A stretch of DNA of 12,903 nucleotides from an uncultured Ruminococcus sp. Lineage in GTDB: Bacteria > Bacillota > Clostridia > Oscillospirales > Ruminococcaceae. The position numbers and the translations under genes were made by a program. Numbering within the stretch: the first letter of the stretch is position 1; each line of letters opens with the position of its first letter. Positions 6,061 to 12,903 of the stretch are shown piece after piece. Location: the NCBI GenBank assembly GCA_937907215.1, contig CALESG010000159.1, positions 1 to 12,903 on the forward strand, written 5' to 3'. The notes under the pieces are model-generated. The model did not search any database, was not told the origin of the DNA, and worked only from the letters and a program-made list of their open reading frames with translations.

Positions 6061-6108
6061 TATTTGTGTAGGTATTTTTACACAATGGACGTCCTTGTCT
6101 TTTTATTT
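6043..6108 (+). terminator. Intrinsic terminator / attenuator directly upstream of glnN
   Basis: GGCAAGGGCGUC (6046-6057) pairs along all twelve bases with GACGUCCUUGUC (6088-6099), including two G-U pairs, and three more A-U pairs can form outside. An upper stem UUGUGUA/UACACAA (6064-6070 with 6079-6085) carries the loop GGUAUUUU. UUUUUAUUU follows at 6100-6108. It ends about seven bases before the glnN ribosome binding site, so it should stop glnN transcription unless the hexaloop hairpin is stabilised. Confidence 0.87.
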
Positions 6109-6128
6109 AGAAAAAGGAGAGGTTATTT

Positions 6129-8213
6129 ATGAGAACAGTATCTGAGTATTTTGGAAGTCTGGTATTTGATGACAGAATAATGAAAGCTAATTTATCTGCC
6201 AAGGTTTATCAGTCGCTCAAAAAAACAATTGATGAAGGTGCTAAATTGGATCCTAGTGTGGCAAATGCAGTTGCAACAGCAATGAAGGACTGGGCAATCG
6301 CAAATGGTGCTACCCACTACACTCATTGGTTTCAGCCATTGACAGGCATCACTGCTGAAAAACATGACAGCTTTATTACACCATCACCTGACGGTGGCGT
6401 TATCATGGAATTTTCAGGCAAAGAACTTATTAAAGGTGAACCAGATGCTTCATCATTCCCGTCAGGCGGACTTAGAGCAAGGGGTTATACAGCATGGGAT
6501 CCTACTTCATATGCTTTTATTAAAGGAAAGACATTGTGCATTCCAACAGCGTTTTGTTCCTATGGCGGTGAAGCACTTGATAAAAAAACAACCCTTCTGC
6601 GTTCTATGGAAGCACTGAATAAGCAAGCGATGAGAATCCTTCGTTTGTTTGGCAATGACAATGTAAAATGTGTTCGCACATCTGTAGGTCCTGAGCAAGA
6701 ATATTTCCTTGTAGATAAGGATATGTACGAAAAACGCCGTGACCTTATGTTTACAGGACGTACACTTTTCGGTGCAAAACCTCCTAAGGGTCAGGAAATG
6801 GACGATCATTACTTTGGTGTTATCAAGCCAAGAGTTGAAGCTTATATGCAGGAACTTAATGAAGAGCTGTGGAAACTTGGAATCCTTGCTAAAACTGAAC
6901 ATAATGAAGTTGCTCCGGCACAGCATGAGCTTGCTCCTATTTATACTACTACTAATATTGCAACTGATCATAACCAGATCACAATGGAAATCATGCAAAA
7001 GGTTGCTTCAAAGCATGGTCTTGTATGTCTGCTCCATGAAAAGCCATTTGCCGGTGTAAACGGAAGCGGAAAACATAACAACTGGTCAATTTCCACAGAT
7101 ACAGGCATAAATCTTCTCTCACCTGGTGAAACGCCTTATGAAAATGCACAATTTTTGCTGTTCTTATGTGCTGTTATTAAAGCTGTTGATGATTATCAGG
7201 ATTTACTTCGTATTTCTGTTGCTACAGCAGGAAATGATCATAGACTTGGAGCTAACGAAGCACCACCGGCTGTTGTTTCTATTTTCCTTGGCGATGAATT
7301 AAATGCGGTTTTGGAGGCTATTGAAACAGATACTCCTTATATGGGCATTGAAAAGACTAAGATGAAGCTCGGCGTTGATGTTTTACCGGAATTTAATCGT
7401 GATACAACAGACCGTAACCGTACATCACCATTTGCATTTACAGGAAATAAGTTTGAATTTCGTATGCTTGGATCTTCAAACAGCATAGCTTGTGCAAACA
7501 TTATGCTCAACAGTGCAGTTGCTGAAAGCCTTAAGATTTATGCTGACAGACTTGAAAAAGCAGATGATTTTGAAACTTCTTTGCATGAGATGATTCGTAA
7601 GACTATTAAAGATCATAAACGTATTATTTTCAATGGCAACGGTTATGACGATTCATGGATCAAGGAAGCAACAGAAGAAAGAGGTCTTCTTAATTATCGT
7701 ACAACACCTGATTGTATGCCACACCTGCTTGATAAGAAAAATGTTGATATGCTTACTTCACAAAAGGTGTTTACAGAAGCTGAGCTTAAATCAAGATGTG
7801 ATATTATGCTGGATAATTATTGCAAGCAGGTTAAGATCGAGGCTGGCACAATGGTTCAAATGGCAAGAAGAGAAATAGCACCTGCTATTGAAGCATATGC
7901 AGCAGAACTTTCAAAAACAATCGGTTATAAAAAAGCAGTAGATGAAAATATTCCATGCAGCTATGAAAAGAATCTTGTAAAAAAACTTTCCACTTTGCTT
8001 GATGATATTGCTGTTAAGGCTGATGAACTTGAGCAAGCTGTATCAGTACTTGATTCCGTAGAAGATATTGTTGATGAATCTTATGCAATTCGTGATAATG
8101 TACTTGTTAAAATGGATGAACTGCGTATTCCTTGTGATGAAGCTGAAACAATTACAGCTAAGAAGTATTGGCCATTCCCTACATATGGTGATTTGCTTTT
8201 TGGTGTAAGATAA
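6129..8213 (+). CDS. glnN: Type III glutamine synthetase (GSIII, GlnN)
   Basis: Glutamine synthetase joins ammonia to glutamate with ATP. At 694 residues this is the long GSIII family, not the ~440-470-residue GSI. The N-terminal region (residues 1-180) is the GSIII-specific part and includes THYTHWFQPLTG (62-73). The catalytic beta-barrel motifs follow: GPEQEYFLVD (187-196, metal ligands), EHNEVAPAQHELAP (257-270), NGSGKHNNWS (311-320), AGNDHRLGANEAPP (367-380), and the arginine-rich DRNRTSPFAFTGNKFEFR (428-445). The ATG at 6129 has AGGAGAGG at 6115-6122. GSIII is known from Bacteroides, cyanobacteria and Ruminococcus and forms a cytosolic dodecamer of two stacked hexamers. Its gene is first in a plus-strand operon, 49 bases before the ammonium channel. 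Two tandem leaders with ANTAR-type hairpins and terminators (5873-5937 and 6043-6108) predict control by antitermination. The call is firm. Confidence 0.97.
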   Translation: MRTVSEYFGSLVFDDRIMKANLSAKVYQSLKKTIDEGAKLDPSVANAVATAMKDWAIANGATHYTHWFQPLTGITAEKHDSFITPSPDGGVIMEFSGKELIKGEPDASSFPSGGLRARGYTAWDPTSYAFIKGKTLCIPTAFCSYGGEALDKKTTLLRSMEALNKQAMRILRLFGNDNVKCVRTSVGPEQEYFLVDKDMYEKRRDLMFTGRTLFGAKPPKGQEMDDHYFGVIKPRVEAYMQELNEELWKLGILAKTEHNEVAPAQHELAPIYTTTNIATDHNQITMEIMQKVASKHGLVCLLHEKPFAGVNGSGKHNNWSISTDTGINLLSPGETPYENAQFLLFLCAVIKAVDDYQDLLRISVATAGNDHRLGANEAPPAVVSIFLGDELNAVLEAIETDTPYMGIEKTKMKLGVDVLPEFNRDTTDRNRTSPFAFTGNKFEFRMLGSSNSIACANIMLNSAVAESLKIYADRLEKADDFETSLHEMIRKTIKDHKRIIFNGNGYDDSWIKEATEERGLLNYRTTPDCMPHLLDKKNVDMLTSQKVFTEAELKSRCDIMLDNYCKQVKIEAGTMVQMARREIAPAIEAYAAELSKTIGYKKAVDENIPCSYEKNLVKKLSTLLDDIAVKADELEQAVSVLDSVEDIVDESYAIRDNVLVKMDELRIPCDEAETITAKKYWPFPTYGDLLFGVR

Positions 8214-8262
8214 AATAATTAAATATAGTAACTTTAATGATAATTTTAAGGAGTTGACTGAA

Positions 8263-9930
8263 ATGAACGAAGCTATCAGGGATTTAGTTTCAGAAGCTAC
8301 AACGGCTGAAGTATTTGGCGTTTGGTTTCTGATTGGTGCTGCACTTGTATTTTGGATGCAGGCTGGTTTTGCAATGGTCGAGGCAGGTTTTACAAGAGCA
8401 AAAAATACAGGCAATATTATAATGAAAAACCTTATGGACTTCTGCATTGGTACAGTAATGTTCATACTTATAGGTTTTGGCTTGCTTTTGGGTGAGGACT
8501 TTTTTGGATTTATCGGAAAGCCCGGATTTGATCTTTTTACATCATATGATAATTTCAATTTCTCAAGTTTTGTATTTAACCTTGTATTCTGTGCAACAAC
8601 TTCTACAATTGTTTCTGGTGCAATGGCAGAAAGAACAAAGTTTTTATCATACTGCGTATATTCCGGTATAATTTCTGCTTTGATATATCCTATTGAAGCT
8701 CACTGGATCTGGGGCGGCGGCTGGCTGGCTGATCTTGGTTTCCATGACTTTGCCGGTTCATGTGCAATTCATATGGTTGGAGGTATCTCCGCACTTATCG
8801 GTGCTAAAATACTTGGTGCTAGAATAGGTAAATTTAATAAAGATTCAAATGGTAAAGTAACAAAAGTTAATGCCTTCCCTGGTCACAATATCGCACTTGG
8901 TTCTCTTGGAGTATTTATTCTTTGGCTTGGTTGGTATGGATTTAACGGTGCAGCAGCTACTTCATTAGAACAGCTTGGATCTATTTTCCTTACAACAACA
9001 ATTGCACCATCTGTTGCAACACTTTCATGTATGATTTTCACATGGATCAAATATGGCAAACCTGATGTTTCAATGTGCTTGAATGCGTCTCTTGCAGGTC
9101 TTGTCGGCGTTACTGCTGGATGTGATGTTGTTGATGCTTTTGGTGCGATCGTAATTGGCGTGGTTTCCGGTTTGTTGGTAGTATTTGGTGTATGGCTTCT
9201 TGATCACAAACTTCATATTGATGATCCGGTTGGCGCAGTTGCAGTTCATTGCCTAAACGGTATATGGGGTACATTTGCAGTTGGCTTGCTGGCTACAGAC
9301 AAAGCTCCTGAATATGCTGTAGCTAATGCTTCAGGAGAAAAACTCACTGGTCTTTTCTATGGCGGTGGATTTGAGCTTTTGGGATTACAGTGTCTTGGTA
9401 TTATATCAGTAGCAGCTTGGACAGCTGTAACAATTACAATTACATTTCTTGTAATTAAAGCAATATTCGGATTGCGAGCATCACGTGAAGAAGAAACTAT
9501 TGGTCTTGACATTACAGAGCATGGACTTCCATCAGCATATGCAGGATTTTCGATGTTACCTGAATATATTGACGAAGATGTACCTGTTATTGCAATCGTA
9601 TGCAAAGAATCTCGTCTTGAAGCTCTCAAGAACGCAATGGTCGGAATCGGCATTACTGGTATGACAGTATCTCACGTTCTTGGATGCGGTGTTCAAAAAG
9701 GTAAACTTGAATATTATAGAGGTGTTCAAGTAGAGGCTAACTTATTGCCTAAGGTTCAGATTGAAATCGTTGTAAGTGCAGTTCCTGTAAACAAGGTAAT
9801 AGAAGTAGCAAAAAAAGTTCTTTATACTGGTCACATTGGTGATGGTAAAATATTTGTGTATGATGTTGAGAACGTTATAAAAGTTCGTACAGGCGAAGAA
9901 GGCCACAATGCACTTCAAGATGTAGAATAA
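8263..9930 (+). CDS. amtB: Ammonium channel AmtB fused to a C-terminal P-II (GlnK) domain
   Basis: This 555-residue protein joins an Amt/Mep/Rh ammonium channel to its own P-II regulator. Residues 15 to about 405 form the multi-spanning channel. They include FAGSCAIHMVGG with Asp162 and the first pore His170, and DPVGAVAVHCLNG with the second pore His329, the twin histidines of the conduction path. About 35 linker residues follow. Residues 440-552 are a P-II domain with the T-loop (474-497, GVQKG and LLPK conserved), the B-loop TGHIGDGK (522-529) and VIKVRTGE. The tyrosine that is uridylylated in E. coli GlnK (Tyr51, in YRGAEYS) is Val490 here, so control should depend on ATP/ADP/2-oxoglutarate binding and not on uridylylation. 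ATG 8263 is preferred to the in-frame TTG at 8254, because AAGGAG (8248-8253) directly abuts that TTG but is nine bases from the ATG. A trimer would supply the P-II trimer needed to plug its own pores. Confidence 0.95.
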   Translation: MNEAIRDLVSEATTAEVFGVWFLIGAALVFWMQAGFAMVEAGFTRAKNTGNIIMKNLMDFCIGTVMFILIGFGLLLGEDFFGFIGKPGFDLFTSYDNFNFSSFVFNLVFCATTSTIVSGAMAERTKFLSYCVYSGIISALIYPIEAHWIWGGGWLADLGFHDFAGSCAIHMVGGISALIGAKILGARIGKFNKDSNGKVTKVNAFPGHNIALGSLGVFILWLGWYGFNGAAATSLEQLGSIFLTTTIAPSVATLSCMIFTWIKYGKPDVSMCLNASLAGLVGVTAGCDVVDAFGAIVIGVVSGLLVVFGVWLLDHKLHIDDPVGAVAVHCLNGIWGTFAVGLLATDKAPEYAVANASGEKLTGLFYGGGFELLGLQCLGIISVAAWTAVTITITFLVIKAIFGLRASREEETIGLDITEHGLPSAYAGFSMLPEYIDEDVPVIAIVCKESRLEALKNAMVGIGITGMTVSHVLGCGVQKGKLEYYRGVQVEANLLPKVQIEIVVSAVPVNKVIEVAKKVLYTGHIGDGKIFVYDVENVIKVRTGEEGHNALQDVE

Positions 9931-9947
9931 TAAATAAAAAAACAAGT

Positions 9948-9982
9948 CACTTTGCCGACAGAATTCCCTGTCGGCTAAAGTG
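9948..9982 (+). terminator. Strong hairpin between amtB-glnK and asnB
   Basis: CACTTT-GCCGACAG (9948-9961) pairs with CTGTCGGC (9968-9975) and AAAGTG (9977-9982), with one bulged T at 9976 and the loop AATTCC. Fourteen pairs in all make this the most stable hairpin outside the leaders. Only TT follows, so on the plus strand it is a poor intrinsic terminator. On the minus strand it is followed a few bases later by a long T run. It may slow or partly end transcription, or protect or process the mRNA, between amtB and asnB. Its loop has U at position 4 and does not match the A1/G4 pattern of the leader hairpins. Confidence 0.5.
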
Positions 9983-10001
9983 TTAAATGGAGGATTTAAT
10001 T

Positions 10002-11579
10002 ATGTGTTCAATTATGGGTTACTGCAGAGTAGATGCAGATTTAAAAAAATTCAAAAAATGTTTTGATGAAACTATATCAAGAGGTCCTGATGACAGCCGT
10101 ATTATAGATACAGGAAACGGTTTACTTGGATTTCATCGACTTGCAATTATGGGACTAACACCATCGGGTATGCAGCCATTTGAACTTGATGGCAGTTATG
10201 TAGTATGCAACGGTGAAATTTATGGCTTTGAAAAATTAAAAGCAGAACTTGCAGATGAATTTACTTTTAAAAGTGATTCAGACTGCGAAATTTTATTGCC
10301 TTTATATAAAAAGTATGGCACAGATATGTTTGCTATGCTTGATGCTGAATTTGCGTGTATAATTTATGACAAAAATAAAAACGAATATATAGCAGCTAGA
10401 GATCCTATAGGCATTAGACCGCTTTATTATGGTTACGATGAAAAAAATAATATAATATTTGCAAGCGAAGCTAAGAACCTTGTTGGCTTAACTAATAAGA
10501 TTATGCCTTTTCCACCGGGAAATTATTATAAAAACGGTAAATTTATATGCTATTGTGATATTGCAAAATCAAATGGAATCTGCTATAATAATATAGATAC
10601 CGTATGTAAGAACATTCACGATAAACTTGTGGTCGGTGTTGAAAAGCGTCTTGTTGCTGATGCGAAAGTAGGATTTTTGCTTTCAGGTGGTCTTGACTCA
10701 TCTCTTGTCTGTGCTATTGCTGCTAAAAAAAGTTCTGCTCCAATAAGAACATTTGCAATTGGTATGAGTGAAGATGCTATTGACCTTAAGTATGCAAAAC
10801 AAGTTGCTGACTATATAGGAAGCGATCACAAGGAAGTAATTATAACAAAAGACGATGTTCTTTCATCATTGGAAGATGTTATCCATTTGCTTGGTACATT
10901 TGATATTACTACAATTCGTGCCAGCATAGGAATGTATCTCATATGTAAAGCTATACATGAACAAACAGATATTCGAGTATTGCTTACAGGAGAAATTTCT
11001 GATGAATTGTTCGGCTATAAGTACACTGATTTCGCTCCAAATGCTGATGCTTTTCAAAAAGAATCCGAAAAGCGTATAAGAGAGCTGCATATGTATGATG
11101 TACTTCGTGCTGACCGATGCATTTCTGTAAACTCTCTTGAAGCAAGAGTTCCGTTTGGCGACCTTGATTTTGTAAAATATGTAATGAATATTGACCCCGA
11201 AATCAAGATGAACAAATATGGCAAAGGCAAATATCTGCTCAGAAAAGCTTTTGAAGGCGACTATTTGCCTGATGAAATACTCTGGCGTGAAAAAGCTGCC
11301 TTTTCAGATGCAGTTGGACATTCTATGGTTAATTATCTTAAAGAATATGCGGAAGCATATTATACTGATGAAGAATATGAAACACTTAGAAAAAAATATA
11401 CTCATGCACAGCCATTTACAAAAGAATCATTGCTGTATCGTGAGATTTTTGAAAAGTTTTATCCGTCTGAAAGTGAAATGATTGTGGATTTCTGGATGCC
11501 TAATAAGGAATGGGAAGGCTGCAATGTAAACGATCCATCTGCAAGGGTCCTTTCCAACTATGGCGACAGCGGCAAATAA
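10002..11579 (+). CDS. asnB: Asparagine synthetase B, glutamine-hydrolysing
   Basis: AsnB makes asparagine from aspartate, ATP and glutamine. The 525-residue protein has the E. coli AsnB layout. The class II glutaminase half begins MCSIMGYC with nucleophile Cys2, then SRGPDDS (26-32), GFHRLAIMG (43-51), CNGEIYG (69-75) and SDSDCEILL (91-99). The synthetase half carries the PP-loop SGGLDSS (228-234), a YDVLRADR stretch (365-372) and LEARVPFGDLDF. The end resembles that of E. coli AsnB (NDPSARV). I choose ATG 10002 over the in-frame ATG at 9987, because cysteine must follow the initiator methionine and GGAGG (9989-9993) lies at the right distance. One oddity: the usual SGEGSDE is TGEISDELFGY here (329-339), with Ile in place of a strongly conserved Gly in the pyrophosphate-binding loop. 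It lies 71 bases after amtB-glnK and 28 before guaA, consistent with an operon of glutamine-related genes. Confidence 0.95.
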   Translation: MCSIMGYCRVDADLKKFKKCFDETISRGPDDSRIIDTGNGLLGFHRLAIMGLTPSGMQPFELDGSYVVCNGEIYGFEKLKAELADEFTFKSDSDCEILLPLYKKYGTDMFAMLDAEFACIIYDKNKNEYIAARDPIGIRPLYYGYDEKNNIIFASEAKNLVGLTNKIMPFPPGNYYKNGKFICYCDIAKSNGICYNNIDTVCKNIHDKLVVGVEKRLVADAKVGFLLSGGLDSSLVCAIAAKKSSAPIRTFAIGMSEDAIDLKYAKQVADYIGSDHKEVIITKDDVLSSLEDVIHLLGTFDITTIRASIGMYLICKAIHEQTDIRVLLTGEISDELFGYKYTDFAPNADAFQKESEKRIRELHMYDVLRADRCISVNSLEARVPFGDLDFVKYVMNIDPEIKMNKYGKGKYLLRKAFEGDYLPDEILWREKAAFSDAVGHSMVNYLKEYAEAYYTDEEYETLRKKYTHAQPFTKESLLYREIFEKFYPSESEMIVDFWMPNKEWEGCNVNDPSARVLSNYGDSGK

Positions 11580-11607
11580 TTTTTAAAACAAACGGAGAGG
11601 TTAACTT

Positions 11608-12903
11608 ATGAAAAGAAAAGATCAGGGAAGCACATTAGAAAAAGTACTTGTACTTGATTTTGGCGGACAGTATAATCAATTGATCGCAAGAAGAGTACGA
11701 GAGCAAAATGTTTATGCAGAAATTAAGCCTTATAATAAGATCACTGTAGAAGAAATAAAAAATATTGGCTATAAAGGAATTATATTTACAGGTGGACCGA
11801 ACAGTGTATATGATGAGGCTTCACCACATTACGACCCTGAAATTTTAAATGCTGGAATACCTGTTTTAGGAATTTGCTATGGTGCACAGCTTATTGCATA
11901 TATGGCTGACGGAGAAATATGCAGTGCAGAAAACAGCAGTGAATACGGAAAAACTTCATTTAAGACAAATGAAAGTCTGCTTTTTAATGATATGCCAAAG
12001 GAAAGCATATGCTGGATGAGCCACACTGACTTTATAAAAACTCCACCAGAAGGCTTTAATGTTATTGCATATACAGACAAATGTCCTTGTGCTGCTATGA
12101 GCAATGATGAGAAAAAAATCTATGCAGTACAGTTCCATCCGGAAGTTACACATACTGAATATGGTAAACAAGTACTTAAGAATTTCTTGTTTAATATATG
12201 TGGCTGTCATGGTGACTGGAAGATGGAAAACTTTGTAGAGGATACTATTAAAAAGTATAGTGAAGAACTTGCTGGCAAAAAGGTTCTTTTAGCCCTTTCA
12301 GGCGGAGTAGATTCTTCTGTTGCTGCTGTACTGCTGCATAAAGCTATCGGTACAAATCTTACCTGCGTATTTGTAGATCACGGTCTTTTGAGAAAAGATG
12401 AAGGTGATTTTGTAGAAAAAACATTCCGCGGACAGTTTGGCATGAATCTTATACGTGTAAATGCAGAAGACAGATTTCTTAGCAAGCTTAAAGGTGTAAC
12501 CGATCCTGAACGTAAACGTAAAATAATTGGGGAAGAATTCATTCGTGTATTTGAAGAAGAAGCTAAAAAGCTTGGAAAGATAAACGTTCTTGTACAAGGA
12601 ACGATTTACCCTGATGTTATTGAAAGCGGCAAGGGTGATTCTGCTGTAATCAAGAGTCATCACAATGTTGGCGGACTTCCAAGTGTTATTTCATTTGATG
12701 AAATAGTTGAGCCTTTGAGGGATCTCTTTAAAGATGAAGTTCGTGCAGCTGGAACTCAGCTTGGAATTCCATATGAATTGGTATGGCGTCAACCATTCCC
12801 AGGACCGGGACTTGCAGTTCGTGTTATTGGCGAAATTACTAAGGAAAAATTGGAAATATTGCGTGATGCAGATGCTATTTTCAGAGAGGAAATTGCAAAT
12901 GCT
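11608..12903 (+). CDS. guaA: GMP synthase (glutamine-hydrolysing), cut by window edge
   Basis: GuaA converts XMP to GMP using ATP and glutamine in the cytosol. The first 432 codons are present; roughly the last 80 residues of the dimerisation domain lie beyond the window. The class I glutaminase domain shows LDFGGQYNQLIARRVRE, FTGGPNSVYD, the nucleophile Cys90 in GICYGAQ and the catalytic His178 and Glu180 in FHPEV. The ATP pyrophosphatase domain carries the PP-loop SGGVDSS (231-237), FVDHGLLRKDE, and later QGTIYPDVIESG and RQPFPGPGLAVR. The usual GICYGMQ has Ala instead of Met, a modest change. ATG 11608 follows GGAGAGG (11594-11600) at a normal distance and leaves a 28-base gap after asnB with no structure that I can see. 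It is probably the last or a late gene of the glnN-amtB-asnB operon. The call is firm. Confidence 0.97.
   Translation, partial: MKRKDQGSTLEKVLVLDFGGQYNQLIARRVREQNVYAEIKPYNKITVEEIKNIGYKGIIFTGGPNSVYDEASPHYDPEILNAGIPVLGICYGAQLIAYMADGEICSAENSSEYGKTSFKTNESLLFNDMPKESICWMSHTDFIKTPPEGFNVIAYTDKCPCAAMSNDEKKIYAVQFHPEVTHTEYGKQVLKNFLFNICGCHGDWKMENFVEDTIKKYSEELAGKKVLLALSGGVDSSVAAVLLHKAIGTNLTCVFVDHGLLRKDEGDFVEKTFRGQFGMNLIRVNAEDRFLSKLKGVTDPERKRKIIGEEFIRVFEEEAKKLGKINVLVQGTIYPDVIESGKGDSAVIKSHHNVGGLPSVISFDEIVEPLRDLFKDEVRAAGTQLGIPYELVWRQPFPGPGLAVRVIGEITKEKLEILRDADAIFREEIANA

Noticed and set aside
5687..6108. Leaders as glutamine riboswitches or T-boxes
   Set aside because: I see no T-box sequence or specifier stem, and the leaders are too short and simple for the known glutamine-binding RNAs. 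The A1/G4 hexaloop with an overlapping terminator fits ANTAR control better.
6034..6132. A 32-codon frame across the glnN-proximal leader that ends in an ATGA overlap with the glnN start
   Set aside because: No ribosome binding site lies before its ATG, the predicted transcript starts after that ATG, and its codons are fully accounted for by the hairpin and terminator. The overlap is probably chance.
8254..8262. TTG at 8254 as the amtB start
   Set aside because: The AAGGAG site ends directly at this TTG, leaving no spacer; the ATG at 8263 is correctly spaced.
9987..10001. ATG at 9987 as the asnB start
   Set aside because: It would place five residues before MCSI and block exposure of the catalytic Cys2. 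The GGAGG site lies downstream of this ATG.

Overview
The window is a nitrogen-assimilation and amide-nitrogen locus from a low-GC, strictly anaerobic-looking Clostridia genome. A Ruminococcus-like member of the Oscillospiraceae fits best. This rests on the type III glutamine synthetase, the split archaeal-type glutamate synthase with added Fe-S and flavin subunits, the AmtB-GlnK fusion, the A+T-rich codon use and the strong AGGAGG-type ribosome binding sites. The genus is an inference.

Layout. On the minus strand, 1-349 is the start of pyrG (CTP synthase, cut by the window edge). Bases 350-638 hold the pyrG leader and a 154-bp imperfect palindrome (475-628) with 15-bp perfect terminal inverted repeats, which looks like a MITE-type element. 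From 5659 down to 639 runs a tight five-gene glutamate synthase (GOGAT) operon: class II glutaminase domain, FMN/3Fe-4S synthase domain with an N-terminal ferredoxin module, a four-cluster Fe-S protein, an FAD/NAD(P) oxidoreductase, and a stand-alone GXGXG domain. The oxidoreductase gene is broken by one extra base in a homopolymer run. On the plus strand, 6129-12903 reads glnN (GSIII), an amtB-glnK fusion, asnB and guaA (cut by the window edge), very likely one operon.

The most interesting part is the divergent control region, about 5660-6128. It holds three promoter-leader units, one facing the glt operon and two in tandem facing glnN. In each, a -10 box is followed about 8-13 bases later by an 18-nt hairpin with a six-base-pair stem and a hexaloop of the form A-A-R-G-R-C. 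The loops are AAAGGC, AAAGAC and AAGGGC. A and G at loop positions 1 and 4 are the signature recognised by ANTAR-domain antiterminators (NasR, EutV, clostridial NitR). In all three leaders the hairpin overlaps the 5' strand of an intrinsic terminator, so the two folds exclude each other. The upstream glnN-facing unit has a perfect consensus promoter but no gene before the second unit. It is either a tandem attenuated promoter or a stand-alone small RNA that could titrate the regulator.

How the genes fit together: ammonium enters through AmtB, gated by its tethered P-II domain. GSIII makes glutamine, and GOGAT turns glutamine plus 2-oxoglutarate into glutamate. The neighbours AsnB, GuaA and PyrG all use glutamine amide nitrogen. 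No ANTAR-protein gene is visible here, so the predicted regulator must be encoded elsewhere.
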